Assembly (NCBI GenBank): GCA_037367405.1 | Contig: JAZKJV010000681.1 | Location: 1 to 64,000, forward strand | Direction of reading: 5' to 3' | Origin: Ottelia alismoides | Lineage: Eukaryota > Streptophyta > Magnoliopsida > Alismatales > Hydrocharitaceae | Length of the DNA stretch: 64,000 nucleotides | Shown here: positions 45,764-57,470 of the stretch, one piece after another | Numbering within the stretch: the first letter of the stretch is position 1 | Layout: each line of letters opens with the position of its first letter | The notes under the pieces: model-generated | What the model was told of the DNA's origin: nothing | Database searches by the model: none | The model's input: only the letters and a program-made list of their open reading frames with translations | Translations under genes and position numbers: made by a program

Positions 45764-47317
45764 TCAGAGTGCTCCCAATGCAGAGAAATCGATCTCCCGA
45801 GTCTCACAATCTATAGTTGCCTTAGCCAAGGCTAAGAACGGCTTCCCAAGAATGATCGGAGACTGTGTGAACTCTCCTCGGTGCTCAATGTCAATGATCG
45901 TGAATTCTATCTCCAGTAGAGCACCTTGGAAAGTGACGATGACTGAAATGGTTCCTCTCGACCGTTTAACAGATCGATCCGCCAACTGAATGATCTCTCT
46001 TGACTTCTTGGCAGATCCGAGTTTGAGCTTGGCAAACACGGAGGTCGGGAGGATATTAATTGGTAAGTCATCATCGATTCTTGCATGGGTGAATGTGGTA
46101 TCTTTGATTTCACAATCAAACCTAGGCAACCGCTTTACTCTGCGACTCTTGGTTTTTCTCCCTATCATCAAAGATGTGGCCATAGACACTATATGTATCT
46201 CAGTCCTTGTTCTCTTATTGCCCGACCTTTTAGGCATCAATTTACTTCTCACAAATCTTTTAAGGTCGGGAAAGTGTTCAATGGCCATTATTAAGGGAAG
46301 CTCAAAAATCAACTTTCTATCCAATGCTTCCTTAACCGCAGGATCCAATTTTTTTAGATCTTTTCCTTTTTCAATTTTTATGGTATTTTCTGAGTTTTCA
46401 ATTTTTTTGGTCTTTTTGGTAGGTGAAGAAGGACTAGGAGAATGTACAGACTTTGGTTTGGAGGAAAAGTGGTTAGTAGAAGAGGGAGGTAGAAGGGACT
46501 CCAGCTGTACATGATGGGTGGTCAATCCGGTGTCTTCCAGGTTTTCGAAATTCAATCCGCAAGATCCATGATCCACATTCCTACCTGGACTCTTGATCGG
46601 TCTACAAATGTCATCCTCCAATAAGTTCTCATGACACATCATGAGAGAAGTCGACGCAATTGGAGGGTACTGCTGAGAACTCGGGCTCTTATACTCAACA
46701 CACCTTGACTCGGGTGTGTAATACTGGGTTGAGTATGGCCCATATGTATGGCAGTTGTTGGTCGGAGCCTCATCAGGCGGAGTTAGTAGACAGGGGGTCT
46801 GTAAATCAGTCGCCTGAATCCAATCCTCTGTATATTTCGGCTCTCCGAATGGGTGATATAAAGGTTGGTCAATGTGGTCTCTATCACTCAGGTCAATCAA
46901 GTCAGGAAGATCGTACGGTGCAGGCCTCTCCATTCGGTTTGTCTGGTTGACCATGTTGTACCCTAAGGTTAAGTCGGGATGTGTGTATGGCAATTGTTGT
47001 TCTGTCCCAACTCGAGGTGAAAGTGAGGTATGTGGGGTCAACTGATTATGCCAATCATTCATCTCAGCAGTCGCTTGCTCTTTGATTTGTTCCTTGATTC
47101 CAGCAAGCGGACGAGAATATAGTGAGTCAATCCAAGGTGATTGTGGGTCAGGGGTGCAAGAATGTGGGGTAGGTGAGAAGGACGAAGAAGTGCGGAAGTC
47201 AGTCGGAGTTCTGACTTCGCGGTTGGGGTGTGGGAATGAAGAGGAATGAGAGGGTGGAGATGATCGAAATATGGTCGAAGAAGAATGATGTGGATATGAT
47301 GACCAATATTCTGACAT
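45764..47317 (-). CDS. E2 protein with protease-like C-terminus, 517 aa
   Basis: The ATG at 47317 starts MSEYWSSYPHH; the frame is open 30 codons upstream without an ATG. Residues 1-60 are Ser/Pro-rich and contain NREVRTPT, resembling SREVGSPT at the same place in E1. No capsid domain was recognised. Residues about 400-510 match the aspartic protease region of Athila-type polyproteins: LPINILPTSVFAKLKLG, LADRSVKRSRGTI, SPIILGKPFLALAKATIDC. However the catalytic D-(T/S/L)-G is replaced by DDD (about 415-417), so activity is unlikely. There is no reverse transcriptase downstream; a TGA at 45764 is followed by more open frame. Confidence 0.7.
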   Translation of the reverse strand: MSEYWSSYPHHSSSTIFRSSPPSHSSSFPHPNREVRTPTDFRTSSSFSPTPHSCTPDPQSPWIDSLYSRPLAGIKEQIKEQATAEMNDWHNQLTPHTSLSPRVGTEQQLPYTHPDLTLGYNMVNQTNRMERPAPYDLPDLIDLSDRDHIDQPLYHPFGEPKYTEDWIQATDLQTPCLLTPPDEAPTNNCHTYGPYSTQYYTPESRCVEYKSPSSQQYPPIASTSLMMCHENLLEDDICRPIKSPGRNVDHGSCGLNFENLEDTGLTTHHVQLESLLPPSSTNHFSSKPKSVHSPSPSSPTKKTKKIENSENTIKIEKGKDLKKLDPAVKEALDRKLIFELPLIMAIEHFPDLKRFVRSKLMPKRSGNKRTRTEIHIVSMATSLMIGRKTKSRRVKRLPRFDCEIKDTTFTHARIDDDLPINILPTSVFAKLKLGSAKKSREIIQLADRSVKRSRGTISVIVTFQGALLEIEFTIIDIEHRGEFTQSPIILGKPFLALAKATIDCETREIDFSALGAL

Positions 47318-48467
47318 CTTGGAGGGAAAATGGGAGAATGAAGCGGATCGAGGAAGAAAGCGTGCAAACGCACCGAATACACACAAAACAAACAAACACA
47401 AGAGCAAACCCTGAGTTCACCTACTCAACACAGTGATGGCCGCAAAAGTCCGACTGTTTATCTTTTTAGTTTTAATTAGGTGATAAATCAAGATATCAAT
47501 ACAATTACGCAAGGCTCAAAAGTAGGTTTTGGGCACTATCCTAGGGATGCGTCCTCTCCTCTCAACAATCACAATTAGCCAAGCATACAATGAGGGTTTT
47601 GCTCTCCCAAAACAAGTGTTAGTTTTAATCAGTTTTTTTGTCAACTCTGATTAGCAGTCCCGGTTTTAGGTTTGGTTATCACTTGATTAGTCCACCAAAC
47701 AAAGCACGCCTAACGATCAGTCCCGATTTCCTTTTAACCTAAGTTTCAAAAACCAAGGGGAGGGAGTCGAGAAAAACCGATGCAAATGATGAAATCAATG
47801 ATGCATGCCCAGTTCAGAAGACTTACAGTGATCCTCGCGCTCTACATGCAGGATGCCAGGCAGAATTGAAATTTTATACTAAATGAATGCAAACGAGAAA
47901 CCGTTCCTAGACAAGCAGTTCTATTAGCGAGTGATGAACAAGTTAAATTTGACTAATAGCCCAACGGTCTAAGTGCATCTCGTTAAATGTGATGTGTGGT
48001 CCTAAAAGTTACGAGCACAAGCAATAAAGATATTCTAATAAAATGCTCTAAGAGTCGCGAGTGCAAGTCCTATTCTACGTCAATCAACCACACGACCACG
48101 AGCGGGTCCAAAGTCCAGTCCGGATACAAACGCGAGATCTCAAACAAGAGCCGCTAGAAAGAGCGAACTACCTAAATAATTACAACAATTATTACAAAAT
48201 TCTCTCAAAAATAAATTGCTTTATCCTCGCACTTCAGCAGTCGGCGCGCGTCGCGTCCGTCGACCTCCGATGTACTCCAAGTCCACCAGGCCCTCGCAAG
48301 GAAAATGAAATTTATATTAGAGAGATAAACAACAAGATATATACAAAAATATAAAGAGAAATAATTGCAAAAAATGGAATAAATACAAGTGACTCGGGGG
48401 TCAGACTACCCGAGTAAATGGAAAACTAAATCCAAATTTTTTTAAACTAATCCCTAAGCCGTTTGCC
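47318..48467 (-). other. E2 leader (5' untranslated region)
   Basis: About 1.15 kb between PBS and ORF. Blocks at 47560-47670 and 47790-47815 match the E1 leader. An open frame on the plus strand at 48061-48354 is antisense to the element and not supported. Confidence 0.5.
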
Positions 48468-48485
48468 TCCCCGGCAACGGCGCCA
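48468..48485 (-). promoter_or_regulatory. E2 primer binding site, tRNA-Asp
   Basis: The minus strand reads TGGCGCCGTTGCCGGGGA, an exact complement of the plant tRNA-Asp 3' end, two bases from LTR4a. It is the only PBS in the 21 kb array. Confidence 0.9.
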
Positions 48486-48487
48486 TC

Positions 48488-48957
48488 TGACGAGTCGCTG
48501 AATACGTTGTTTAATTCGTGTCCGTTGTAGCACGTGTACTTAGCGATTCGGTCAGAACCGAGAGAAGATCTCCGTGAAGAGTGTCTCGGCTTTAATTTAT
48601 ATCCCGGGCAAGTCCGGGGTCGAACTCAGGGAGGCAAAGGAACAACTTAGGTTTTAACTTAAAAAATTAGATCTAGATTGCAGTGCGGTATTTTTTATAT
48701 TTTTTTAATGCAAATAGGATGTCAAAATGCACAATGCAAGTGAACTAATATACTAAGAAAGCATACAACTTAGCTAAATTAAGTTTAATGTCAAATCAGT
48801 TCAATTCAGCCAAATTATATTTTTCCTAGAGTCCTAATCTAGAGATGAACACAAAACATATTTTTTTAGAATTTTAGGAGTTAAAATGCAATAATGAAAA
48901 ATACACACTTTTTATGGGTTTTTTTCGCAATTTCTCACACAAACAGCAAGTAAAAAT
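48488..48957 (-). mobile_element. E2 LTR4a, partial (type A)
   Basis: About 470 bp of type-A LTR end (TGACGAGTCGCTGAATACGT) next to the PBS. It breaks off after AAACAGCAAGTAAAAATA, where a full LTR continues differently. Confidence 0.85.
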
Positions 48958-49083
48958 ACACGCTTTTTTTTCAAGAGTTTTTTTTATTTTTTACCCACCC
49001 CATAATTATTATATAATATATACAAAAATACGTGAAAGTACGAGGTATGGGTAAAGTATATATGTAATATATACACGCTCATC
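48958..49083 (-). repeat. Scrap of E2 3' UTR between LTR4a and LTR4b
   Basis: About 125 bp matching 39805-39926, from the T-rich patch to the junction ACACGCTCATC. It shows that a 4.5 kb unit once stood here and was mostly deleted. Confidence 0.8.
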
Positions 49084-52077
49084 TGACGTGTCGCTGAATA
49101 CGGTGTTTAATTCGGCTTCGTTGTAGCATGTGTACTTAGCGATTCGGTCAGAACCGAGAGAAGATCTCCGTGAAGAGTGTCTCGGCTTTAATTTATATCC
49201 CGGGCAAGTCCGGGGTCGAACTCAGGGAGGCAAAGGAATAACTTGGGTTTAATTTGCAAATTTAAGATCTAGATATCCAAACGGTATTTTTTAGATTTTT
49301 TTTAATGCAAAAACACAGGTGAAAGGTGAATGCAAGTGAATTAAGACACTAAGAAAGTATACAACTTAGCCAAATTAATTTTAATGAGAAATTAATCAAA
49401 TTTAGCCAAATTATATTTTTCCTAGAATACTAATCCAAAGATGAAAACAAAACACATTTTTTTTGAAATTTTAGGACTTAAAATGCAACAATGAAAAATA
49501 CACACTTTTTATGGGTTTTTTCGTAATTTCTCACACAAACAGTAAGTAAAAATTATGAAAAATTTATTGGAACTAAAACATGATGCAAGGAAAATACAGT
49601 AATATTTTTGGATTTTTCTGACAAATTATGAATTTTTTATGAACTTTTTAGTGAAATCAGAGTGACAACAAGTAAATAATTTCTAATAAATCCAAATTAT
49701 CAAATTAAGCAGAATGCGAATTATCCCAAAAAGATATTTTCATGTAGAATGCAGAAGAATTGTAATTTCGCAAATACGATATACGTGGATTTAATTAAAA
49801 ATCGAACACTAAAAGCACTCTATAATTTATTTCAGGCACAAGACAACTCCAATGGATGTGAAATTTGGACTGTAAGTTACTCACATATCAAGGCATCACA
49901 TACAATTTTTGTGGAATTTTTAAAACAATCGTGAGTTAGATATAATTTTAAGAGCACAGAATGGGTAAAATATGCTAAATTTCAGTTAACTATTTTTAAT
50001 TAATTACCCATGAGTCACAAAAATATAAACAAATACCTATAATGTAGAGAATTAGTTGCTCAACACAATGCCACTTTTTATTGAATAAAAAGATACAAAA
50101 GAGTGGTCCAAATTAACACACAAACACAGGGGTATCCGTGCAAAATCATAACTGGAAATGAACAAGACAAATATGTACAGGGACGTTTTTGTAATTACAT
50201 AAACAAGAGAAATAAAAATCGCAATTTTTACAATTAAAAAAAATTCACCTTCTTCTTCCTCTTGCTTGGGCGTAGGGAGAAGAACCCAAAAAGGGGTTTG
50301 AGGTCGGCGGCGGTGGCGCGCCGCGCGCGGCCACGAGGACGTCGGCGGCCGCGGGGAGGTGGTGGGGCGGTCGCGCGTGGGCGCGGGTGAGAGAGGGGCG
50401 GCGCGGTTTGGCGGGAAGGACGGGGGCCGCAGAGCTCTCCCGCGTGGGCAGAGGAGGGAGCGGGCGGTGGCGCCGCTGGAAGGCCGGCGGGGTCGCGGCG
50501 GGCGAGGGGGCTGAGCACGCGCGGCGGCGCCGCATGCACGGAGGTGAGCGGCGGCGGAGCGGCCGCTTGGAGGAGAAAAGGGGGGGGCGGCGGCGTGCGT
50601 CCTCCTCCTCCTGTTTCTTTTTTTTTAAATTTTTTTTTGTTTTGCTGCAATTAAAAAAAACTTCTTTTTTTGTTTTAACTTTTTTTATATTTTTAATTTT
50701 TTTAAGCAGGAAATATGTACACAAAAAAAGGAAGATGATGATGAGGGTATGATAATGTGATTAAAAAAAACTATGGTGATGATGTGATATAAGAAAACAA
50801 GATAGTTGATAAATTAAAACAACAAGAAAAATGATGAGAAATACTTACCTGGTCTTCGCCGGTTTGGCGGAGCAGCTACGCTGGACTCCTCTCGTCGCCT
50901 CGATCCGATTGGCGAAAAATCGGAGAAGCTTAGCGAGCTCGACGGGGAACTCGTGACGCGAAGCGGAGCTCCGCGGATCTCACCTGAAGGAGGTCGTCGC
51001 TTGAGGACGATGCTTCGCCGCTGTCACCAACAAAACACTCCAAGCTCTCTCCTTATTCTATAAGAATGGTGGATGGGCAAAAAATGTGGATGTGGAGATG
51101 ATTATAAAGAGATGAATAATGGGAGTTAGAGAGGTGGTGGTGTTGAATGAGAAGTTAGATTATTGGTGGAGTTGAATGGGAGGTTGGTGGAAGAATATGG
51201 AGTGGAATGGAGGTTGAAAGAAGACTTGGAGGTTAATGGAGAAAGGGAAGTTATTGTAGAGAATGGGAAAAAATAAATACATAAATAATGATATAAAGTA
51301 TGCTACTTTAAATACAACAAAAGTAAAGAGGGAAAAAAATAGTGGTGAATTTACAAATGAATACATACAACATGTACAATTTTTGTTTACTTTTCTAATT
51401 TGTATTTTTTTTGTCTTTCTAATAAGAGATATTTACAACGGAAAAATACTATAAAATAATATAATTAAAATACAACACAATCATGATATTTTTGTATTTT
51501 TAGCAATTATGAAAGATACAATAAAAATTAAAAAAAGAATGAATATATACAAGGTATACAATGTACATCTAGGTCCCAAAACCCAACTTTTGCAAACGAG
51601 CTCCGATTTTAATGAAACCACTTTCGTTGGATAGATAATTTTCTAACTTGAACTTTAAAAGTGAGTTTGGTGAATTTGGAGTTCATACGGAGCGGGAATT
51701 TAGCTTGGAAGTTAGTCTTTACGGCTTTTTCCCATTGGGATCTAGGAGCATTTATTTGAGGTAAAATTTATTTTGTATTTTTATATTTTTATGTACATTA
51801 TTATGAACAAGTTAGAGAAATAATTAGCCAAAAAGGAGTTGAAATGAAATTATTAATAATACATGAAGTTTTGGGTTATTTACATGTATAAAACTCCTTT
51901 ATTTTTGCGTCTTTTTATGTGTAATTTATTTTGTACAATCTTATATACAATAATTAGTGTGTTTTATTTACAAGAGTTATTTTGTTAATTTATTGATTTT
52001 ATGGACATTTATTTGGGATTTTACTCAGGGATTTTGCTAAGATCAAGATATTGAGATGATGAATCGTGGATTCATCA
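49084..52077 (-). mobile_element. E2 LTR4b (outer 5' LTR, mosaic of types A and B)
   Basis: It is 2,994 bp. The left two-thirds carry type-B bases (TGACGTGTCG start, type-B GC-rich block). The right third shares bases with LTR1 against LTR2/3 (AGAAGTTAG at about 51148, TACAATGTACATC at about 51555). It is followed by the GTGGT duplication. Confidence 0.85.
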
Positions 52078-52082
52078 GTGGT

Positions 52083-52965
52083 CAACTCAACCATATACAA
52101 GTAAACTATCCTAATAACCTCAATATAAAAGAAAATATGCAGTAAAGAATATGAGGCAAAGCAAAACTGGTCTTACTGAGTGAGGAGAGGGATCATAAGA
52201 TTAATCAAAGAGCTTCAAAGCTGTAAGAATGAAGAACTTATGAGAAAATAACTCATAATTCTTTCTCTCAGAATATAGAGTCGAAAGAAGATAGTAGAGA
52301 GCGCATTGATGTTTGTATGTTGTAGAATGAGATATGGGGTCCTATTTATAGGTCTCATGGACGTTGGCTTTCAATAAGTAACAATTGTGAACAAAACATG
52401 AATAAAATCGTCTTCAAAAATCTTCCTGAAATGGAATATGATCGATTCAAATCAAATGATCGATCATGTAGATTTAGGTGATCGATCATGTAGATATAAG
52501 TGATCGATCAGATATATTGTAAAAAGTATAGGCATTGTAATTCAAATAAAGATCGGTCGGGGTATGATTGATCATGTCAGAATGGTTAATCGATTAGCTT
52601 GACTCTTTGACTTGAAAGTCAAAGTCAAAGACAAAGGACTGAAATGCAATATGCATGATTTGAGGTTTTTTCTAAAATATAAAACAGTTACAAAAATGCA
52701 GGACTTGATAAAAGAAAAGACTGCATCTTCTTATTGAGCTTGAGATCCTTCCTTCAGCTTGAGATGAAGTTCCTTATCTTTGAATTCCCTTGAGCTTCTT
52801 AGCTTCTTCTTCACTTCAGCTTGAGCTCCTTAGGCCTGAGCTTCTTCCTGGTCCAATATCTCTCCTACTTTTGACCTAGGTACAAGTTAACTGCACAGGT
52901 TTTGCTATCATAAAAATATACATGCTCATCTACTAATAATCTCCCCACTTATGCATGCACTCACA
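52083..52965 (-). mobile_element. C1 5' LTR, right part
   Basis: It matches 28050-28882 block for block, including the TGATCGATCA-rich part at 52436-52600 and the GAGCTT-rich part at 52730-52850. The TATA box is at 52341-52352. The end (CACTCACA) is set by comparison with the other LTR. Confidence 0.75.
52341..52352 (-). promoter_or_regulatory. TATA box of the C1 5' LTR
   Basis: Minus strand CCTATAAATAGG, identical to the copy at 28206-28217. It would have directed transcription leftward through gag before E2 separated it from the rest of the LTR. Confidence 0.6.
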
Positions 52966-53180
52966 ATTATTTACAAAAATGAGTTTATACCCAAAAAAAT
53001 CACTTGTCTCATACCAAATTTTTAAGAAAGAATTGTACTTTTGTTCCCCTCCATAAAGTTTTCTTAACTTAACCTAATATTCTTTTATCCTTCCTATTAA
53101 ATTCAATCTTTCCCATCTTTTTGGTGTGTTATTTTATACAAAATAGTTTTCTCTTCATAAGGTTTTCTGATTTAGGTAAC
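52966..53180. other. Flank between C1 and the next LTR
   Basis: AT-rich DNA with no feature recognised. Confidence 0.4.
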
Positions 53181-53840
53181 TGATGAATCTCCACTCCATC
53201 ATCTTTATTCTTTCATTTTGACCTTAACTACCAAGCTAAATGCATTGATATTATTAATTTGCCAAAATAAACATTGTAAACTATACAAAATATCATATAA
53301 ATTATTGTATAGTTGTATTTAATTCTAAAATAAAAGAATAAAGAAAAGAAAAGAAAAAGAATGAAGTGTCAAAGACACTAAATGACCATAGACTCCGAGA
53401 CCCAGTCTTCATTATGACTTGGTCGACAAGGAATAAAGTAGGAAATAAGGTACAAGAACTGTATAGAAACCACATAAAACCACACAAAACCCTAATTCGT
53501 TTTTGCCCCAAATACTGTATTTTGGGACTTATTTTATTTTATTATTTTTACAACTCAAATAACCAAAATCTCAACATGAATATTGTATATAAAAATACAA
53601 AGAAAAATACTAAGTTGATTTCATAGAAAAATAATGCACACTATGCAAGGGACACCCAAAATAAAAGACCGCAAATAAAACTTTGCAGATCTGTATCTTC
53701 TCCATACTGCATCAAAATTGACTAAGCCTTTAACTTTATATAAAATTAAATAAGCTTTTTAGTGAAGTTGCTTTCATTCAATATGGAGTTAAGATGCAAA
53801 AGTTAGGTTTTGGACCTTCATTGTGCAATATATATATATA

Positions 53841-54222
53841 GGGTTAAATGAGGCTACTCCATGGGTGTAGCTAATTGGCTACTCCCACCTCTATTTTCCT
53901 CTATTTTTTTGGAAACAAAAAATATGCATATTCATCACTAATTCCCCCTAACATGTCACTCCAATTTCGTCAGAAACAGAGACTCATCTGCCCTCCATCT
54001 GAAGGGATTCAATTTCAGCCATTCTGAGACCGTTAAAATTTGACAATCTTGATGGAGGGGATAAAAATCTCGAATTAAGTTGAACTTTGAATGACACCAT
54101 GGTGACATTGTGTGATCTTATTTCCAATAGGTTTCATTTCAGAAAAATAAAAAAAATACAGGGAAAAAGGGGTGGGAGCATGTAAGTTGGCTACAACCAG
54201 GGAGCATACTCCCTTTTCCCAT
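53841..54222. mobile_element. Decayed fold-back MITE inside the LTR
   Basis: It lies between (TA)n runs, opens GGGTTAAATGAGGCTACTCC and closes GGGAGCATACTCCC. It contains the family core TTTCGTCAGAAACAGAGACT near 53965, but the second arm has decayed. Its left end resembles module A and its right end has GGGAGCATACTCCC, close to module B ends. Confidence 0.6.
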
Positions 54223-54992
54223 ACATATATATATACAATATACTTATTCTTTATATTTTTCAATTCCTTATATGTATATAAGATTTTAAATATTATTTAA
54301 AGTACATATCCATAATTAAAATAAAATACAACCATCATAAATTAATTAAAATAAATCAATTACTTTTATACATAGATGAAATACACATATACATACCTTT
54401 AAGAATAATGTATATAATTAATTAAATACATAAATAAACTTATAAAAATACAACAAAAATACCTAAATGTGTAATTAAAAAATTAAAATTATAGAAAATA
54501 CATATATACATTAATAAAATATATAATACAAATAAAAATAAAATACCTAATGTATAGGTGTATTTACCTATAATTATGCATGTAAAAAGTAACTTATAAT
54601 AAAGACTTTAAAAATAAATAAAAATATGTATAAAATACTACATAAAAGTACATATATTTTTTATTTTAAGATAAAAAAATTAATTAATTTTCTATTTTTA
54701 AATGAATTTACATGCCATTTCTATTCCTCTTTTTCCTTGTCGATTCAAGTGGACCAACCAGGACTCTTTCTTCATTGATCATGGGTCAATTGTCCTGTCT
54801 AACTCGCAACCCCTGGCAGACTTACGGGAACCCTCGACTTCTCCCATTTTCCATGCTTTCCTCATGTGTGCCTTCTCCCTCGAGCTCCGCCCATCCTGTA
54901 GCTCCATGTTTGTCCTCCACGCCAACCTCGCCTTGCTCGCCTACCACATCTCCCGTTCACGCCATCGCTCCTCGAAGTTAGTTGTCCACCAC

Positions 54993-55002
54993 TCTATAAA
55001 AC
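54993..55002 (+). promoter_or_regulatory. TATA box of the LTR at 53181
   Basis: TCTATAAAAC, with 'ccacaccttcttcatctttc' downstream as the likely start region. It is placed like the TATA-like site of E1. Confidence 0.5.
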
Positions 55003-57470
55003 CACACCTTCTTCATCTTTCTGAGGTTTGATCCCTCTTCTTGGACTTTTAGCCTCTCAGATCTCCCTCTTAGCTTTGTTGTTGGTGACAGGAGTAGCAA
55101 GGCGGCGAGTTGCTGTGAGGAGAAGCCTAGGAGGAGGAGATCCGATCACCATCGGAGCCACCTCCAGCAGGTTTAGTCTCCTTGGTCTCTGGCCAAGTTG
55201 AGGCCCATTTTTTTCACCCATTAGGTAAATCTTAGCTTCTAGTTTCAATTCATTCCTTTATTTTCAATTTTGGTCATGTTAGTAGTTGTAATTTTAAAAG
55301 CCCTAATTAACATAGAGCTCGAGCTCAAGGCCAAATCATCGTACCTATAATCATTAATCCCCTTCGACCTTTATCCCATTCAACTCCCCTTTGAATTCTC
55401 CACGATCTCCTCCATTTTCCATCACAGATCCATCATGGATCTGGTAATAGGGTTTCCTCTGTTGCCCACCACCATAAGACCTTTGGATTCTGCCCATTTC
55501 ACGGCCTCGAGCTTCAACCCTTGGTCGAGGACGACGCCCTCGATCCCCTGTATTTTTTGGTGCATGATACGTGGCTTGGAGATCCATTTGAAGTGTGCAA
55601 AAGCACCTGGAAGTGCTCCAGGTCAATTGGAGTTATTTGGAGCCCCATATCTACGATCCAACCACCTCCATCCCACTGGAGGGACCCTGCACATGCGAAA
55701 GAGTCACAGCTAGCTATAGCCGACGTCGCCTTGAAGATCCATCACCGGAGTCGTCGAGAAATCGAGATCGAAGTTAGTCCCAGCCGAGTTCATCGGTTGT
55801 TCTTCCAGGCTGCTTCTCGACCATCAGATGAAGAGCATGATCCATATCTAATCTGGGTCGTCCATTTAAATAGAACGAAGTGTGTACTCCAACATCAGAT
55901 CCTCCAGGCATGATCAGCGGGAAATAAGTGGGGTAAATTATACTAAATCGCCTCTGCCTTTTTGTATTTTGTAAAAAGTATTGTAAATATTTAATTAAGT
56001 TCAAAAGTTTCAGGAAAAATTACAATCAAGCGCCCATAACTCTTTGTAATTACAAGTAGGTCCGCTACTATCTCAACTCGCGTAGCCCTCGACGTGAGCA
56101 GGGAAATTTACACTTTTACACTTGTAGATTTGTAAATTGCATATTAGTATTTAAAAATCAGATTTTAGTTGAAAAGTTTGGATGTTTTTGCATGTAATCC
56201 CCTACATTTAAAATTTATTGTGAAAATACCCATGCCAGCTTAGTTAATTCTTGTGTATGCTTTTTAAATGTTTTATAAATAGTAATCATGATCTAAAAAT
56301 CGTGAAAAAATATATGTAGTTGTTTGGTGACATGCTTGTTCACGTCATATAATTTATTTTACATTTCACTCTCATATTGAAAATCAAAGAGCACCCTTTC
56401 ATTCCTTATTTGACTTGAAAAACATAAAAAAATATAAAACCTTTCAGAAAAAAACCAAAAAAATTACCTGATATTTATTAACTTATTTTATCACTACAGA
56501 TCAAAAATCACAAAAAATATCAAAAGAATATCCTAAAAATCACAAACCCTTGCTAACCCTAAAAAATTATAAAGAAATCAATAAAATTCCAAAAAAATAG
56601 TTTTTTGTCCAATATTTTTCTATATACTATTTACTATTTTAAAAAAATAATTTTGAGAAAATTTGGATCTAATTAATATTTGAAATCTTAAAACAATTCG
56701 ACCAATTTATTAAGTCTCTGATTTTGTATATTTTGGAATTTAAAAATACTTAAAATTAGCAAAAATATTTTAAAAATCATAAAAATAGAAGAAAAAAATA
56801 AAAAACACAAAAAATATTTTTTGACACATTTTGACTGTTTATAGATATATTTATTTATAATACTCTATATTGTATTATATACCTATATATAATTATATAT
56901 AGTTTATATTATTATTAATTATTAGAATACCTTATAATATTTTTAAAATCCTTTAAAAAATAAAAATATTGCTCTTCCTTATATTTTATTATTTTTGCAT
57001 ATTTATTATATTTATTATATATATTACTTATATTATACATGTTACGTATATATATTCTTATATATACCTTTATTATAAATTAAAAATAAAAAGAAACAAA
57101 AATTAGAAAATATAAGAAGAAAATAAAAATTAAAAATATAAATTAAAAAATAATATGTAAAAATAAAAAATTATATAAAAAAGTTGATATTTAAAGACCC
57201 ACAAAAACGGTAAGTAAATAATTGAGTGAATATTGTGCATAGATATACATATATTATTGTTTATTTATAAATAATAATCCCTGCTACACCGACTTGTTCA
57301 CTGAGTTCGACACCTTACTCTACTTGTCCACTATATACATATATATTAGTGTTTATAATAAATTTTGATCCACGTCTATATTTCATTAATTAATCATTTC
57401 TCTTGTGGGTTGATTGTTGAGATCCGTGCCTTGTGTGACCTCATGACCACTCCGCTCTGCACATTAGGAC

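Larger units (their letters stand above)
30892..52077 (-). mobile_element. E2: Athila-like multi-LTR array inserted in C1
   Basis: A perfect GTGGT duplication (30887-30891 and 52078-52082) brackets 21.2 kb that starts TGACGAGTCG and ends GGATTCATCA. On the minus strand the order is: LTR4b (52077-49084), a scrap of 3' UTR, partial LTR4a (48957-48488), PBS, leader, ORF, hairpins, 3' UTR, PPT, LTR3 (42928-39927), 3' UTR piece, LTR2, 3' UTR piece, LTR1. The 4.5 kb unit of LTR plus 1.5 kb of 3' UTR is thus present three times, but there is only one PBS and one coding region. No reverse transcriptase or integrase is present. Unequal recombination between LTRs after an internal deletion explains the pattern. 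Confidence 0.85.
14403..52965 (-). mobile_element. C1: Ty1/copia element, gag-only, with both LTRs interrupted
   Basis: Similar sequence occurs at 14403-14835 plus 28050-28882 (3' LTR) and at 30593-30891 plus 52083-52965 (5' LTR). The element reads on the minus strand because its gag remnant (29386-30412) and its PBS lie left of the right-hand LTR. The LTRs are each about 1.2-1.3 kb once the nested elements are removed. The internal region is only 1.7 kb (28883-30592) and lacks protease, integrase and reverse transcriptase. E1 sits in the 3' LTR and E2 in the 5' LTR. No matching target duplication was found at the outer ends (AAAGG and ATTAT). Confidence 0.8.
53181..57470 (+). mobile_element. 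Athila-like LTR, possibly solo, with a nested fold-back MITE
   Basis: It opens TGATGAATCTCC followed by 'tctttattctttcatttt', as in E1 and E3 LTRs. A TATA box (54993), a donor-like TTAG|GTAAAT at 55225 inside a block like E1 16280-16310, a GC-richer part (54700-55920), a long AT-rich tail and a 'ctgagttcgacaccttac' block near 57300 all follow E1 order. No PPT precedes it and no PBS was found after it. The right end is uncertain by tens of bases and no duplication was identified. Open frames in the GC-rich part have no recognisable domain. Confidence 0.55.

Noticed and set aside
47318..47407. Longer N-terminus for the E2 ORF
   Set aside because: The upstream extension begins at TTG with no ATG; the first ATG is at 47317.
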